This document shows positions 1-7,543 of a stretch of DNA of 40,906 nt, in pieces. A program made the position numbers and the translations under genes. The notes beneath the pieces are model-generated. The model was given only the letters and a program-made list of their open reading frames with translations, had not been told where the DNA came from and searched no databases. Position 1 is the stretch's first letter, and every line of letters starts with the position of its first letter. The stretch comes from Solibacillus sp. FSL W7-1464 (lineage in GTDB: Bacteria; Bacillota; Bacilli; Bacillales_A; Planococcaceae): positions 1 to 40,906 of the forward strand of contig NZ_JBBORC010000002.1 of NCBI RefSeq assembly GCF_038004425.1, read 5' to 3'.

Positions 1-900
1 ACTACAGAAAATCAGAATCATTTAAAGAAAAAAACTATTCAAAAATTTGGTAACTTTCCAAATAATATATTTGTTTTTGGGTATTTCGAATTTTTATTAA
101 ATTTTATAGTGAAACCGTTAAGTCCATACTCAATAAAAAATATATGTTATGAAAAACCTAATCCTAGAAATCCTTCTCCTTTTAATAAGAATAAGGATTT
201 AATTTATTCTAATAGGATAGCCAAGTATATTTTGAATCATCTTCCAGAATTTAAAACTAGAATGGAAAAATATTTTGATGAAGTTTTAATTGATGAGATG
301 CAAGACTTCGCATCAGATGATTTTACATGGATGATGTCATTGTCTAAGCTTAATATACCAGTGATGTTAGTTGGTGATTTTTATCAGTCTACTTTTTCAT
401 CAAGTATTAGAGGGAATAATTTAAAAAATCTGTATAAAGATTTTTTGAGCTATAGAGAAATTGTTGAATCATCTGGTTATGAATTTGATACTGAAATACT
501 TGTTAAAAGTAGAAGATGTACAATAACTGCTTGTGATTTTGTAAAGAAAAACTTAAATATTTTAATAGAATCGGATAAACTTGTACCTTCAAGAGTAGAA
601 TTAATCACTAAACCACAAGAAATAGAGCAAGTGTTAACGAACTCCGAAATAAAAAAACTATTTTATATGAACTCTCATAAATATCAGTTGAATGCTGGTA
701 ATTGGGGAGGAACAAAGGGTATGACATATGAGAATATATGTGTTGTGTTAAACGAAACAACCTACAAACTTTATCAAAGTAATTCATTATATGAATTAAA
801 GCCACAGACAAAATCCAAATTTTATGTTGCATGTACAAGATCATTAAATGATGTATTATTTATACGTGAAAAGGATATTCCAAAAAAGTATAAATTGTAA
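1..900 (+). pseudogene. 3' part of a UvrD-like helicase gene split by IS21
   Basis: The frame is open from base 1 and encodes 299 residues. It holds superfamily 1 helicase motifs: Walker B VLIDEMQDF, motif III-like GDFYQ, and near the end KGMTYENICVVL and the VACTR motif VI. It lacks a Walker A box, which lies in the fragment 38284-38390. Bases 1-5 (ACTAC) duplicate 38386-38390. Removing the IS and one ACTAC copy restores a 333-residue frame running ...LTYTTENQNHLKKK.... The partner gene at 36698-38287 is an OLD-family nuclease, so this was the helicase of a class 2 OLD/Gabija-like pair. GajB proteins are usually nearer 500 residues, so this is a compact relative. An internal GTG at 109 could start a truncated protein, but without the ATP-binding loop it should not be an active helicase. 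Confidence 0.85.
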
Positions 901-975
901 GCTTTCTTCAGATTTTATTTATATAAATTTTGAGTTCGAGTATTGTAACAAAAATGTAATATAACGATCCTTCCC

Positions 976-1240
976 TCACAAAAGTGGAAAAGTAGAAATT
1001 TCCACCTTTGCGAGAAACGTATCTACTTAACAAAAGTAGAAATTTCTACTTTTGAAATAAAGTGTTTATTCGTCCCCTTTCACGAAATGCCTTGCTATAT
1101 AAGGTGTGAGAGGGGATTTTTTTGTCTAATTTAAAGGCGAAAAAATCATTTCTACTTCGCAAAGGTGGAAAAGTGGAAATTTGCAATTTCTACCTGAAGT
1201 CAACTTTCTCGCAAAAGTGGAAAAGTAGAAAAGTGCGAGG
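976..1240. repeat. Cluster of AAGT(A/G)GAAA inverted and direct repeats upstream of rep
   Basis: Units of AAGTAGAAA or AAGTGGAAA and their complements are packed here. Positions 987-1010 form an imperfect palindrome and 1031-1054 a perfect 24-bp one (CAAAAGTAGAAA plus its complement). Further copies lie at 1149-1160, 1161-1195 and 1212-1235, the last as tandem direct repeats. The same motif recurs singly at six other intergenic places. The position upstream of rep suggests iterons or operators for replication control. An open frame at 1122-1394 across these repeats has no ribosome binding site and is not called. No convincing sense promoter for rep could be pinned down. Confidence 0.75.
1073..1123 (+). 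terminator. Rho-independent terminator or attenuator
   Basis: The arms TCCCCTTTCAC (1073-1083) and GTGAGAGGGGA (1106-1116) pair with one mismatch and are followed by seven T. It could end the helicase transcript or act as an attenuator in the rep leader. Confidence 0.6.
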
Positions 1241-1332
1241 AAACATAAGGATACCAAGGCTTTTTATGAGTTTACAACACTCGCATTTTATGTTTTATTT
1301 AATAGTAATAAAGGTTTTAGGCAAAATAAAAA

Positions 1333-1374
1333 AGCCATTCCTCTTATGTCTTGCCGGACAAGGAATGACTTCAA
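1333..1374 (-). terminator. Minus-strand terminator, probable end of the antisense RNA
   Basis: On the minus strand, CATTCCTTGTC and GACATAAGAGGAATG can pair and are followed by GC and a run of six T. No protein gene is read leftward into it, which fits a short antisense transcript. Confidence 0.5.
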
Positions 1375-1537
1375 CAATTTCAACAACTAAATAAGTGAGC
1401 GTCCGAGCGGTTAGCTGGTAACTAACTTATCGTCGTTGATCTACAACAAAATAGGCTTCCTGGCAGATGCTTATTTGTTGCTATAATTAAATTAAATAAA
1501 TGGTGTGCTGGTAACACGCCATTAGTAAAACAATATT
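1338..1537 (-). ncRNA. Candidate countertranscribed RNA controlling rep
   Basis: A good minus-strand promoter (1544-1572) and a minus-strand terminator (1333-1374) bracket about 200 nt without a protein gene, lying antisense to the rep leader. The RNA would fold two hairpins with the same seven-base loop TTACCAG: one with arms at 1500-1507/1515-1522, the other with arms at 1410-1414/1422-1426. Identical exposed loops suit kissing contact with the complementary CTGGTAA loops of the rep mRNA. Antisense copy control is well known in pIP501, pAMbeta1 and pSK41 replicons. The transcript itself is inferred. Confidence 0.45.
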
Positions 1538-1554
1538 ACGCTAATTATAGCAAC
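1477..1554. repeat. 13-bp inverted repeat enclosing an inner hairpin before rep
   Basis: GTTGCTATAATTA at 1477-1489 is exactly repeated in inverse at 1542-1554. Between them lies the stem ATGGTGTG/CACGCCAT with loop CTGGTAA. Each outer arm contains a TATAAT box pointing inward; only the minus-strand one has a matching -35. The element may be part of the origin, the copy-control locus, or both. Confidence 0.65.
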
Positions 1555-1572
1555 TGTAGACGACATTTTCAA
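1544..1572 (-). promoter_or_regulatory. SigA-type promoter reading away from rep
   Basis: On the minus strand, TTGAAA (1572-1567), a spacer of exactly 17 nt and TATAAT (1549-1544) form a near-consensus vegetative promoter. Transcription would begin near 1537 and run leftward, antisense to the rep leader. Confidence 0.6.
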
Positions 1573-1665
1573 TATTTCTGATTGAAAATTGGCTTCATGC
1601 ACCCTTTTTTACGTGTGCTTTTGAACGAGATAGCTGTGGACGCTCACCTAGAGGAAAGGAGAGCT

Positions 1666-3213
1666 ATGTCCATGGCTATTTTTGCGTTAGAAAAGCACGA
1701 GATGGGGCAGTTATTTGATACGCTGCTACATACAGGAATCCACACATATAAAAAGAAACATTCTAAAGCAAGCTTACCGGCACGTGTTGAGGCAGAGAAG
1801 AAAGAAAAATCGACACGACAAGGGGCTGTCTTTGTGGTGCGTCAAAAAGCAGACTTTACAGCAAATGGCGTAAAGGGGTACATCGTGACGTCGAAGGAAA
1901 CGTTATTAGAGGATGCGCACACGCTGACGCACTTTACGCCGAACGTGTACCGTACGTTTGGCTATACAGATGAAAATCGCCGTTATATTCACGGCTTTGA
2001 GGAGCGTAACCTACAGCAAATTAATACGTTCGTCGTGGATATTGATACGAAAAAATATAGCGTGAACGAGCTGCTCATGGCATGCATGGACGCTTCAATT
2101 GGTTTACCGACGTTTATTGTTGCATCGGATCGTGGTTATCAGCTGTATTTTGTATTATCTGCGCCTTTTTTCATTTCAAATAAAGAAAATTTCCGTGGCT
2201 TAAAAGTGGCCAAGCGTATTAGTGATAATTTGAAGCGTAGTTTGCAATCAGTTGAGGCTGATTTATTTTGTAATGACTTTGGTTTCTTCCGCTTACCAAC
2301 GGAAAAAAATGTCGTGTATAAGGATTTAGAGAACCAATATTCAATGGCAGCTCTTATTAATTGGTCGATGCGTCAAGATGATGATATGCAGCGTCCTTTA
2401 TTTGTGCTACCTACAAAGAAACATAAGCAGTCTGTCGTGCATACAGAGTGGTTTGATGCATTAGTCCATACAGTGAATATTAAGGGTAATAAGGGCATGC
2501 TAGGGCGTAATAACACGCTGTTTACACTAGCGCTTATTTGCTATGCAGAAGGCTGGGATTTAGAGCGTACGGAGAACTTTTTAGATGAATTTAATGCTCG
2601 CTTACAGGAGCCTTTAAATGGTCAAGACTTATATGCTGTTTTACAGTCCGCTTATTCAGGCAAATACAGTGGACCAAGTAAAGAATATGTCGGGGCGATA
2701 CTTGCCCTGCACGTCAAAAATGGTGAGCAATATACGGTGTCTTTTGGCAGCCGTGCCTGGTATAAGTTTAAAAAGGAGCGTGAGGATCGCACACGTAGTC
2801 ATTATGACGAGTGGGAGCAAGATCTGATTGACTATATTACGGCTGAAAAATCGTCTTCAGAACCGTTTATTTGGCGTACACAAAAGGAATTATGTACAGC
2901 TGTTGGCATGGCACAAAGTACGTTAAATGAAGTGCTAAAGCGTTCTAAAAAGTTTGTTAAAACGGTCACTGGCAAAGGTCGAGGAGCGAAAACAGGTTGG
3001 ACGACGGTTAAGCTGTTTCTTCAGTATGCGATGGAGCTTGTACAAACAGCGAAATCGAAATACCGTCAGCAGCTTATTCAAGTTGTAAAAGAGTGGACGG
3101 AAGAATTAGATGTGATTGCCGGCTATGTGCCATTAATGATGTATTTAGAACAACTATACTTCAAAGAAAGCCCACCAGTATCGGCTGAAATTCACATTCG
3201 GGGCTCTAGTTAA
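1666..3213 (+). CDS. Primase-like plasmid replication initiator (Rep)
   Basis: About 515 residues. The middle contains an archaeo-eukaryotic-primase-like stretch: VVDIDT, then a serine/arginine-rich segment ending in GYQLYFVLSAPF. A region resembling primase C-terminal domain PriCT follows (NTLFTLALICYAEGWDLERT and on through SGKYSGPS). The C-terminal third has a helix-turn-helix-like segment (TQKELCTAVGMAQSTLNEVL). Such proteins start replication of many Firmicutes plasmids. I chose the ATG at 1666 because AAAGGAG lies just before it; the ATG at 1672 is an alternative, and the frame stays open upstream to TTG 1582. Repeats, hairpins and a candidate antisense RNA sit directly upstream, as expected for a Rep gene. 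The exact replicon family is not certain. Confidence 0.75.
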   Translation: MSMAIFALEKHEMGQLFDTLLHTGIHTYKKKHSKASLPARVEAEKKEKSTRQGAVFVVRQKADFTANGVKGYIVTSKETLLEDAHTLTHFTPNVYRTFGYTDENRRYIHGFEERNLQQINTFVVDIDTKKYSVNELLMACMDASIGLPTFIVASDRGYQLYFVLSAPFFISNKENFRGLKVAKRISDNLKRSLQSVEADLFCNDFGFFRLPTEKNVVYKDLENQYSMAALINWSMRQDDDMQRPLFVLPTKKHKQSVVHTEWFDALVHTVNIKGNKGMLGRNNTLFTLALICYAEGWDLERTENFLDEFNARLQEPLNGQDLYAVLQSAYSGKYSGPSKEYVGAILALHVKNGEQYTVSFGSRAWYKFKKEREDRTRSHYDEWEQDLIDYITAEKSSSEPFIWRTQKELCTAVGMAQSTLNEVLKRSKKFVKTVTGKGRGAKTGWTTVKLFLQYAMELVQTAKSKYRQQLIQVVKEWTEELDVIAGYVPLMMYLEQLYFKESPPVSAEIHIRGSS

Positions 3214-3321
3214 ATTAATACTCCAGTCTGCCTTACATATTTCTAATTACGTGGCTGTCTTGGGCGGGGGTTGTAGAATTACCGTGGTTGTGATTGCTTT
3301 ATGTTTTTGTTGGAGAGTAGA

Positions 3322-3361
3322 GCCCAGAGCGGGAGGCGTTCCGCAGGCCAGCTTGCTGGGC
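3322..3361. other. GC-rich foldback element downstream of rep
   Basis: GCCCAG (3322-3327) pairs with CTGGGC (3356-3361). Inside are GCGGGA/TTCCGC (3329-3334/3339-3344) and a competing hairpin CCAGC-TT-GCTGG (3348-3359). It is far richer in GC than its surroundings and lies between the convergent rep and HTH genes. It might be a terminator without a clean T tract, or a single-strand initiation structure. Confidence 0.4.
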
Positions 3362-3370
3362 GAGGACCTT

Positions 3371-3604
3371 TTATTTGAGGTGGTTGAATCTATCGTGATT
3401 AAAGAATTGTGGGATGGATAGATTTAACCCTTTAATTAGCTGATGAATTGTATCGATACGAGGATTTTTATTACGGATATTTAGTGCAGAATCAACAGTG
3501 GATTGTGTTAGATTTGAACGTCTAGCAAGTTCAGAAATGGTTAGGTTTTGTTCGTGCATGAGTTGTTTAATGTGATCCCTTATAGCATTTGATAGTAGTT
3601 CCAT
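3371..3604 (-). CDS. Small XRE-family HTH regulator
   Basis: A 77-residue protein made almost wholly of a Cro/CI-type helix-turn-helix (residues about 10-65; LTISELARRSNLTQSTVDSALN). The conserved later helices RIDTIHQLIKGLNLSIPQFF follow. AGGAGAC precedes the ATG. The ribosome-binding region abuts one of the dispersed palindromes (3622-3657), the arrangement expected for a self-repressing regulator. That makes it the first candidate for the protein binding the plasmid-wide palindromes. It is the last gene of a minus-strand set read away from oriT. Confidence 0.8.
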   Translation of the reverse strand: MELLSNAIRDHIKQLMHEQNLTISELARRSNLTQSTVDSALNIRNKNPRIDTIHQLIKGLNLSIPQFFNHDRFNHLK

Positions 3605-3621
3605 ATGATTGTCTCCTTAAA

Positions 3622-3657
3622 ACTTAACAAAAGTAGAAATTTCCACCTTTGTTAAGT
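3622..3657. repeat. Dispersed palindrome copy, 36 bp, before the HTH gene
   Basis: ACTTAAC plus AAAAGTAGAAA is followed by the near-exact inverse (TTTCCACCTTT plus GTTAAGT). It overlaps the stop codon of the upstream gene and lies about 18 bp before the HTH gene start. Confidence 0.75.
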
Positions 3658-3894
3658 AGATTTATTGAATCTGATTGGTCGTTTTTCTTTGATTATGTTT
3701 GCAAAGATTTGTAGTAGTTCTTCTGTTTCTTCAACAGATAGATGGTGTGTGTCAAAGTGTTTGTCTAGTAAAGCGCCTTTTTGGATGAGTATGTGTGTAC
3801 GTTCTTTACGTGATTGTTGTTTTGTGAGCTTTGTGATTTCAAGTTCTAAGCGATTTTTTTCAGCGATTAGTTTGTGTAAATGATTAGCTGTCAT
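3652..3894 (-). CDS. Small relaxosome-associated protein, DUF3847-like
   Basis: 80 residues with an N-terminal coiled coil (LHKLIAEKNRLELEITKLTKQQ) followed by RKERTHILIQKGALLDKHF. The latter is the kind of motif I recall in DUF3847 proteins, which are found beside MobA/MobL relaxases in Firmicutes. The start overlaps the end of the upstream gene by 11 nt, so the two are probably translationally coupled. The position next to oriT, on the opposite strand from the relaxase, suggests an accessory DNA-processing role; that role is inferred. Confidence 0.6.
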   Translation of the reverse strand: MTANHLHKLIAEKNRLELEITKLTKQQSRKERTHILIQKGALLDKHFDTHHLSVEETEELLQIFANIIKEKRPIRFNKST

Positions 3895-4114
3895 GGTTTT
3901 GTTCAGGAGCTGCTTTTGGTGTGCTGTAGTCTTGGTAAAGTGTGACTAGGGTTTCAATGAGCTCATCGACTTGTGTTTTAGAAAGGTCTTCATGTTGGAT
4001 ATTTAATTTGGCAAGGAGTTGGCGTCCAATATGTGCGTTCATTTTATCTTTTTCTAGGCGAATTTGTTCTTTCATTTCTTCAAGCTTTTCGAGTTTTTTA
4101 CGAATGTCATTCAT
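3884..4114 (-). CDS. Small charged helical protein next to oriT
   Basis: 76 residues starting MNDIRKKLEKLEEMKEQIR, strongly helical and charged over the first half, with a less ordered tail. I used the ATG at 4114 because AGAGGAG lies 7 nt upstream of it; the in-frame ATG at 4132 overlaps that ribosome site. It is the first gene on the minus strand from oriT. I do not recognise the family with confidence. A MobC-like or other oriT-binding accessory role fits its place but is not shown by any motif. Confidence 0.6.
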   Translation of the reverse strand: MNDIRKKLEKLEEMKEQIRLEKDKMNAHIGRQLLAKLNIQHEDLSKTQVDELIETLVTLYQDYSTPKAAPEQNHDS

Positions 4115-4194
4115 AGGTAGTTCTCCTCTCATTCTTGAATCTTATTTTAACAATATTAGAGCATAAAAGAGAAAATAATTCAAATAATAAGAGA

Positions 4195-4330
4195 TTTATG
4201 ATAGAATAGATAAAACTAAGGGCGCACTTATACACCATGTGTTCGCTACGCTCTCATTTGGTGTATGTGCGAAAACATGGTCACGCTTCACGTGAAAAAT
4301 TCGCTCGCGCTCATGTGAAAAGAGGGATGC
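4195..4330 (-). other. oriT region of MobQ type with nic core
   Basis: The minus strand reads TAAGTGCGCCCT at 4230-4219, matching the nic core of RSF1010/R1162- and pSK41-type origins. Beside it TACACCA (4231 on) and TGGTGTA (near 4259) form an inverted repeat, and a second foldback (TTCACGTGAAA) lies further right. The relaxase gene begins at 4334. With the nicked strand on the minus side, the DNA to the left of 4219 would enter the recipient first and the transfer genes last, the usual order. Confidence 0.75.
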
Positions 4331-4333
4331 TTG

Positions 4334-6406
4334 ATGGCAATTTATCATTTTAGTATGCAGGTCATTTCTAGAGGTAAAGGACAATCAGCAATCGCCAGTG
4401 CAGCTTATCGAAGTGGGGAACGATTATATAGTGAACGGTATGATAAGGTGAGTTCTTATCATCACCGTGATGTATTACCAGAAACGATGCTTTTAAAGCC
4501 TGTACATGCGCCTGAATGGTGCTTAGATCGGGAAAGACTATGGAATGAAGTAGAGAAGATTGAAAAGGCAAAAAATGCACAACTTGCACGTGAATTTACA
4601 GTTGCTTTACCAGTAGAGTTATCAAAGCAGCAACAAAGAGAATTACTGCGTCATTTTGTACAAGAGGTATTTGTAGATGAGGGCATGGTTGCAGATGTGG
4701 CGATTCACCGTGATGATGTTAAAAATCCACATGCTCATGTGATGTTAACAATGCGTCCATTTTTAGAAGATGGTTCTTGGGGAGCGAAGTCTCGAAAGGA
4801 ATATATTGTTGATGAAGATGGGGAGGCTTTATTTACGGAAAGTGGGGCAAAAAAGTCTCGAAAAATTGACGTAAATGATTGGAATCGAAAAGAGAAATTA
4901 CAGCAGTGGCGTTCGTCTTGGGCAGTTTATGCGAATCAGCATTTATCGCTTGCTGGAGTGGACTTAGAGATTTCAGAAAAGTCACACGCTGATTTAGGGT
5001 TAGAGCAGGAGCCGACGATTCATGAAGGGTATGTTGCACGAAAGATGGAGCAAGAAGGGCGTTCTTCCGATCGCGTGGCGATTAATCGTGAAGTGAAGGA
5101 GCGCAATGAGAAGAAATTAGCGCTTCAGGACGTTGAGCAAAGGTTAGAGCAGTTTGAAAAACATGAACTCATTTTAAAGGCATTATCGCCAGCTGAAAAA
5201 CAGGAGCTTGGCCAGTTATCAAGTGTTCTGAAAATGTATGTGCTGCCGGAAACATTAGCGGATAAAAGAAGGATGCTTTATTTGTGGGATGTGAAGCTGC
5301 AAGTGCAGCTTGATCTAGGGAACTTTAATGAGCAAAGCTATAAAGGTTTTGAAGCGCAAGAAAAGGCATTTAAACGGGCTGAGGAGCTGTTTGAAAAGGA
5401 AGCTGACCGTTTGCTCCTCAAATATTATTCTACGCTTGATACGAGCACGTGGACGTCTTTTGAAAAGCGTGAGGTGTTAAATGGGACAGCTCGTCTTGGG
5501 AAAATGTTAAGTGAGGCAGAAGTAAATGAGGTTTTAATGGATGCTCGGGCTGAAGAAGTTATTCGTCAGATTCAGTCGATTGTGAAGCAGCCGATTGCGA
5601 CGGTTGTAGGAGCTGAGGAACGATTACAAAAAGTACAGCAACAAACAGCAACTTTTATGCAACAGCATGGTGTATCTTTGCAAAATAAAGCGACAATTGC
5701 CCGTTTACCAGAGGCAGAGCGAGCACAGTTTGAAAAGCAGCTAAAGGAGCTGAAACGGTTGCAGCTCGCATTGAAGATTTTTGGCGCTTATTACGACGAA
5801 CGGATTCATTTACGGATGCCTAGTTTAGATGTCTCAGATAAGTCGCTTGTAGAGCGTGAATGGCTTGTCACAGCAATGGATTATTACGGGGAGGCTTTTA
5901 CGAAGGAGCAGCTTGATGATTTTCCTCGGACGCCACCGAAAAAGTACGAAAAAGAGCAGCTGCAATTGGTGAATCGTTATTTAACACGTAAGCAAGCGTA
6001 TGATCTATCGATTTTAAAAGGTAAACAGGCGTCGCCACAGGAGTTATTAGCATTGCAGCAACAGTTAGAGGAACGACTTGTGAAAGACCTCAATCATCCT
6101 CGTTACCGAGCGTTTGTGTTAAGTGATTGTATTGGAGAAGGTATTTTATCGGAAGAACAGGCAAATCGTCATTTAGCCGTTACGCTTGTGCAGACGAAGG
6201 ACGGTGTTGTTCGTTACAACGATACGTTTGGTGGTAAGCAATTAAAAGTGTACGGCGCACCATTTTTATTTGAGCAATTCTTTAAAGGAAAAGCGATTGA
6301 CCGGATTTTGGATGAGCTTGAATATGAGGAGTTCGAAAAGTTACAGGCACAGCGTCAGCGAATGAAGCAGCAACCCGAATCAAATCAAAAGCGAAAACGT
6401 TCTTAG
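4334..6406 (+). CDS. MobA/MobL-family (MobQ) conjugative relaxase
   Basis: 690 residues. The N-terminal relaxase domain covers about residues 1-220. A likely catalytic tyrosine is Y25 in SAIASAAYRSGE, and the metal-binding histidine motif IHRDDVKNPHAHVML is near residue 140. The enzyme nicks oriT, stays bound to the 5' end and pilots the strand to the coupling protein. The C-terminal two thirds is long, charged and helical, with no helicase or primase signature that I can see. ATG 4334 is preceded by AGAGGG with a 7-nt gap; TTG 4331 is less likely. oriT with a matching nic core lies immediately upstream. Confidence 0.9.
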   Translation: MAIYHFSMQVISRGKGQSAIASAAYRSGERLYSERYDKVSSYHHRDVLPETMLLKPVHAPEWCLDRERLWNEVEKIEKAKNAQLAREFTVALPVELSKQQQRELLRHFVQEVFVDEGMVADVAIHRDDVKNPHAHVMLTMRPFLEDGSWGAKSRKEYIVDEDGEALFTESGAKKSRKIDVNDWNRKEKLQQWRSSWAVYANQHLSLAGVDLEISEKSHADLGLEQEPTIHEGYVARKMEQEGRSSDRVAINREVKERNEKKLALQDVEQRLEQFEKHELILKALSPAEKQELGQLSSVLKMYVLPETLADKRRMLYLWDVKLQVQLDLGNFNEQSYKGFEAQEKAFKRAEELFEKEADRLLLKYYSTLDTSTWTSFEKREVLNGTARLGKMLSEAEVNEVLMDARAEEVIRQIQSIVKQPIATVVGAEERLQKVQQQTATFMQQHGVSLQNKATIARLPEAERAQFEKQLKELKRLQLALKIFGAYYDERIHLRMPSLDVSDKSLVEREWLVTAMDYYGEAFTKEQLDDFPRTPPKKYEKEQLQLVNRYLTRKQAYDLSILKGKQASPQELLALQQQLEERLVKDLNHPRYRAFVLSDCIGEGILSEEQANRHLAVTLVQTKDGVVRYNDTFGGKQLKVYGAPFLFEQFFKGKAIDRILDELEYEEFEKLQAQRQRMKQQPESNQKRKRS

Positions 6407-6563
6407 TCCTGCCGACAAAACGCGAAAAATATACGCTAACAATATGCAGGATTTTATGCAAGATTGTAAGAAGTGTAATTATCACGAAAATACGCTTAAA
6501 CGATTGTCAGGAAAGGCTTTTTAAAAACGTGCATAAAATTACGCATAAACAATGTTCCATAAG
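6407..6563. other. Intergenic stretch with no gene seen
   Basis: Contains loosely related AT-rich segments with CGC(T/A)TAAAC or TATGCA cores (for example near 6431-6465 and 6525-6552). No open frame, promoter or clean hairpin is supported. Confidence 0.4.
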
Positions 6564-6604
6564 AAAGGGCAGAAACGTTGATTTAACAACATTCCTGCCT
6601 TTTT
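6564..6604 (+). terminator. Terminator after the relaxase gene
   Basis: AAAGGGCAGAAACGTTG (6564-6580) pairs imperfectly with CAACATTCCTGCCTTT, followed by a T run ending at 6604. It ends 4 bp before the first 28-bp accessory site. Confidence 0.65.
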
Positions 6605-6607
6605 ACT

Positions 6608-6635
6608 ATGCGCCCAAACTTTGATTTGGGAACGT
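6608..6635. repeat. Accessory-module site S1 (11-6-11 recombination-site design)
   Basis: Left arm ATGCGCCCAAA, centre CTTTGA, right arm TTTGGGAACGT. The arms are inverse versions of A-Y-R-Y-N-CCCAAA. Four such sites bound three accessory modules; this is the left border, next to the backbone relaxase gene. Confidence 0.7.
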
Positions 6636-6664
6636 TTATTTGAATGTCTATGTATTTACTTATA

Positions 6665-6693
6665 TTGACAAAGTGAATTACCTGTAATAAAAT
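6665..6693 (+). promoter_or_regulatory. SigA-type promoter of the ArsR-like gene
   Basis: TTGACA (6665-6670), 17-nt spacer, TAAAAT (6688-6693). The ATG of the next gene is at 6702, only 8 nt past the -10 box, so the mRNA is probably leaderless. Confidence 0.7.
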
Positions 6694-6701
6694 ACTTACA
6701 T

Positions 6702-7034
6702 ATGAAACATATTACTAATGGAGACGAGTTACTTTTGTTTTTGGAAGCTTTATCGAATCCTCATCGATTAAGAATCATTAGCATTTTATCTAATGGAAAA
6801 CAGTATGTTAGTCAACTTGCTAGAGAGCTTGGTATGAGTAGACCACTTTTATATTTACATTTACAGAAGCTTGAAGATGCGAATGTTGTTTCAAGCGATA
6901 TGGAATTATTAGAGAGTGGAAAGGCTGCGAAATACTATATGCTAAATTCATTTGATTTGCAGCTTAATGAGGAACTTATTTCGAAGTTAGAACCAACACT
7001 TACTCTAAAAAAAAATAAAAAGATGGAGGATTAA
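6702..7034 (+). CDS. ArsR-like winged-helix regulator
   Basis: 110 residues. A winged helix-turn-helix covers about residues 8-85: FLEALSNPHRLRIISILSNG, then YVSQLARELGMSRPLLYLHLQKLEDANVV as the recognition helices. The NPHRL segment is typical of ArsR/SmtB-like folds, but the usual metal-binding cysteine motif (ELCVCDL) is absent, so a metal sensor is unlikely. No ribosome binding site precedes the ATG and the promoter is 8 nt away, pointing to leaderless translation. The next gene starts 4 nt after the stop, so the two form an operon. With its terminator it fills the module between sites S1 and S2. Confidence 0.8.
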   Translation: MKHITNGDELLLFLEALSNPHRLRIISILSNGKQYVSQLARELGMSRPLLYLHLQKLEDANVVSSDMELLESGKAAKYYMLNSFDLQLNEELISKLEPTLTLKKNKKMED

Positions 7035-7038
7035 ATCA

Positions 7039-7281
7039 ATGTCTAATGGTGCTACAAGTGTAAATATAGGAGATGTAGTGGCAACAATCGTTATGTTCGG
7101 ATTTATAGCAGTTGTAATTATTTTTATAGTATCTATTTATAAAGCATATAAGAAAAATGTAAAACGTGCAGAGGAACGACTAAATGTTGAAAAACAACAA
7201 ACATTTAACCTACAAAAACAAGTGGACGAATTAAATGACCGAGTAAGAAAAATTGAAAAATTATTAAAAGAAGTAGATTAA
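7039..7281 (+). CDS. Small single-pass membrane protein with coiled coil
   Basis: 80 residues: a transmembrane helix at about residues 10-34 (VVATIVMFGFIAVVIIFIVSIY), a basic stretch, then a coiled coil to the end (LQKQVDELNDRVRKIEKLLKEV). It resembles the DUF4083-type small membrane proteins that I recall beside ArsR-like regulators in Bacillales, and that pairing is seen here. A GGAGG-like site (ATGGAGGA) overlaps the end of the regulator gene. Its function is unknown; it may tether or inhibit the regulator at the membrane. Confidence 0.7.
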   Translation: MSNGATSVNIGDVVATIVMFGFIAVVIIFIVSIYKAYKKNVKRAEERLNVEKQQTFNLQKQVDELNDRVRKIEKLLKEVD

Positions 7282-7289
7282 TAGTCAAG

Positions 7290-7327
7290 AAAAGCCTTTA
7301 TCCACAAATGATTGGATAAAGGCTTTT
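7290..7327 (+). terminator. Terminator of the ArsR-like operon
   Basis: A perfect 15-bp stem, AAAAGCCTTTATCCA (7290-7304) and its complement (7313-7327), ends in TTTT. It finishes 2 bp before site S2. Confidence 0.85.
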
Positions 7328-7328
7328 A

Positions 7329-7356
7329 ATGTCCCCAAAGTGGCATTTGGGAACGT
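7329..7356. repeat. Accessory-module site S2
   Basis: Left arm ATGTCCCCAAA, centre GTGGCA, right arm TTTGGGAACGT. The right arm is identical to that of S1 and the centre differs. It separates the ArsR-like module from the tet(L) module. Confidence 0.7.
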
Positions 7357-7543
7357 TTATTGAATTTATAATGTATATAGTATTTATTGTTCAAAAATAG
7401 ATATTACAGTAATCCTTAAGACAATTAATACAAAACTACTTGTTTTTTAAGGCTCTTTTCTCAAAGATTGTTGCTAAGAAGAAAAGTGTCCTTATTCCAC
7501 AATCGCGCCCTTTAATGGAACAAAAAGATTTGAATTCCTGTTA
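7357..7543. other. Spacer between S2 and the tet(L) terminator
   Basis: No gene seen. On the minus strand, around 7483-7515, it carries GGCGCGATTGTGGAATAA. A related copy, GGCCCGATTGTTGAATAA, lies on the plus strand near 9156-9173 on the other side of tet(L). Confidence 0.4.

Noticed and set aside
1-900. Reading the first 900 bases as an independent short helicase gene from GTG 109
   Set aside because: The frame is open to base 1, lacks Walker A, and continues the fragment at 38284-38390 in phase.
1122-1394. Open frame of 90 codons upstream of rep
   Set aside because: It runs across the repeat cluster, lacks a ribosome site, starts inside a terminator T run and has no protein-like composition.
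6407-6563. Possible extra MobQ nic or att site after the relaxase
   Set aside because: No TAAGTGCGCC-like core and no stable inverted repeat; only loose AT-rich similarity among segments.
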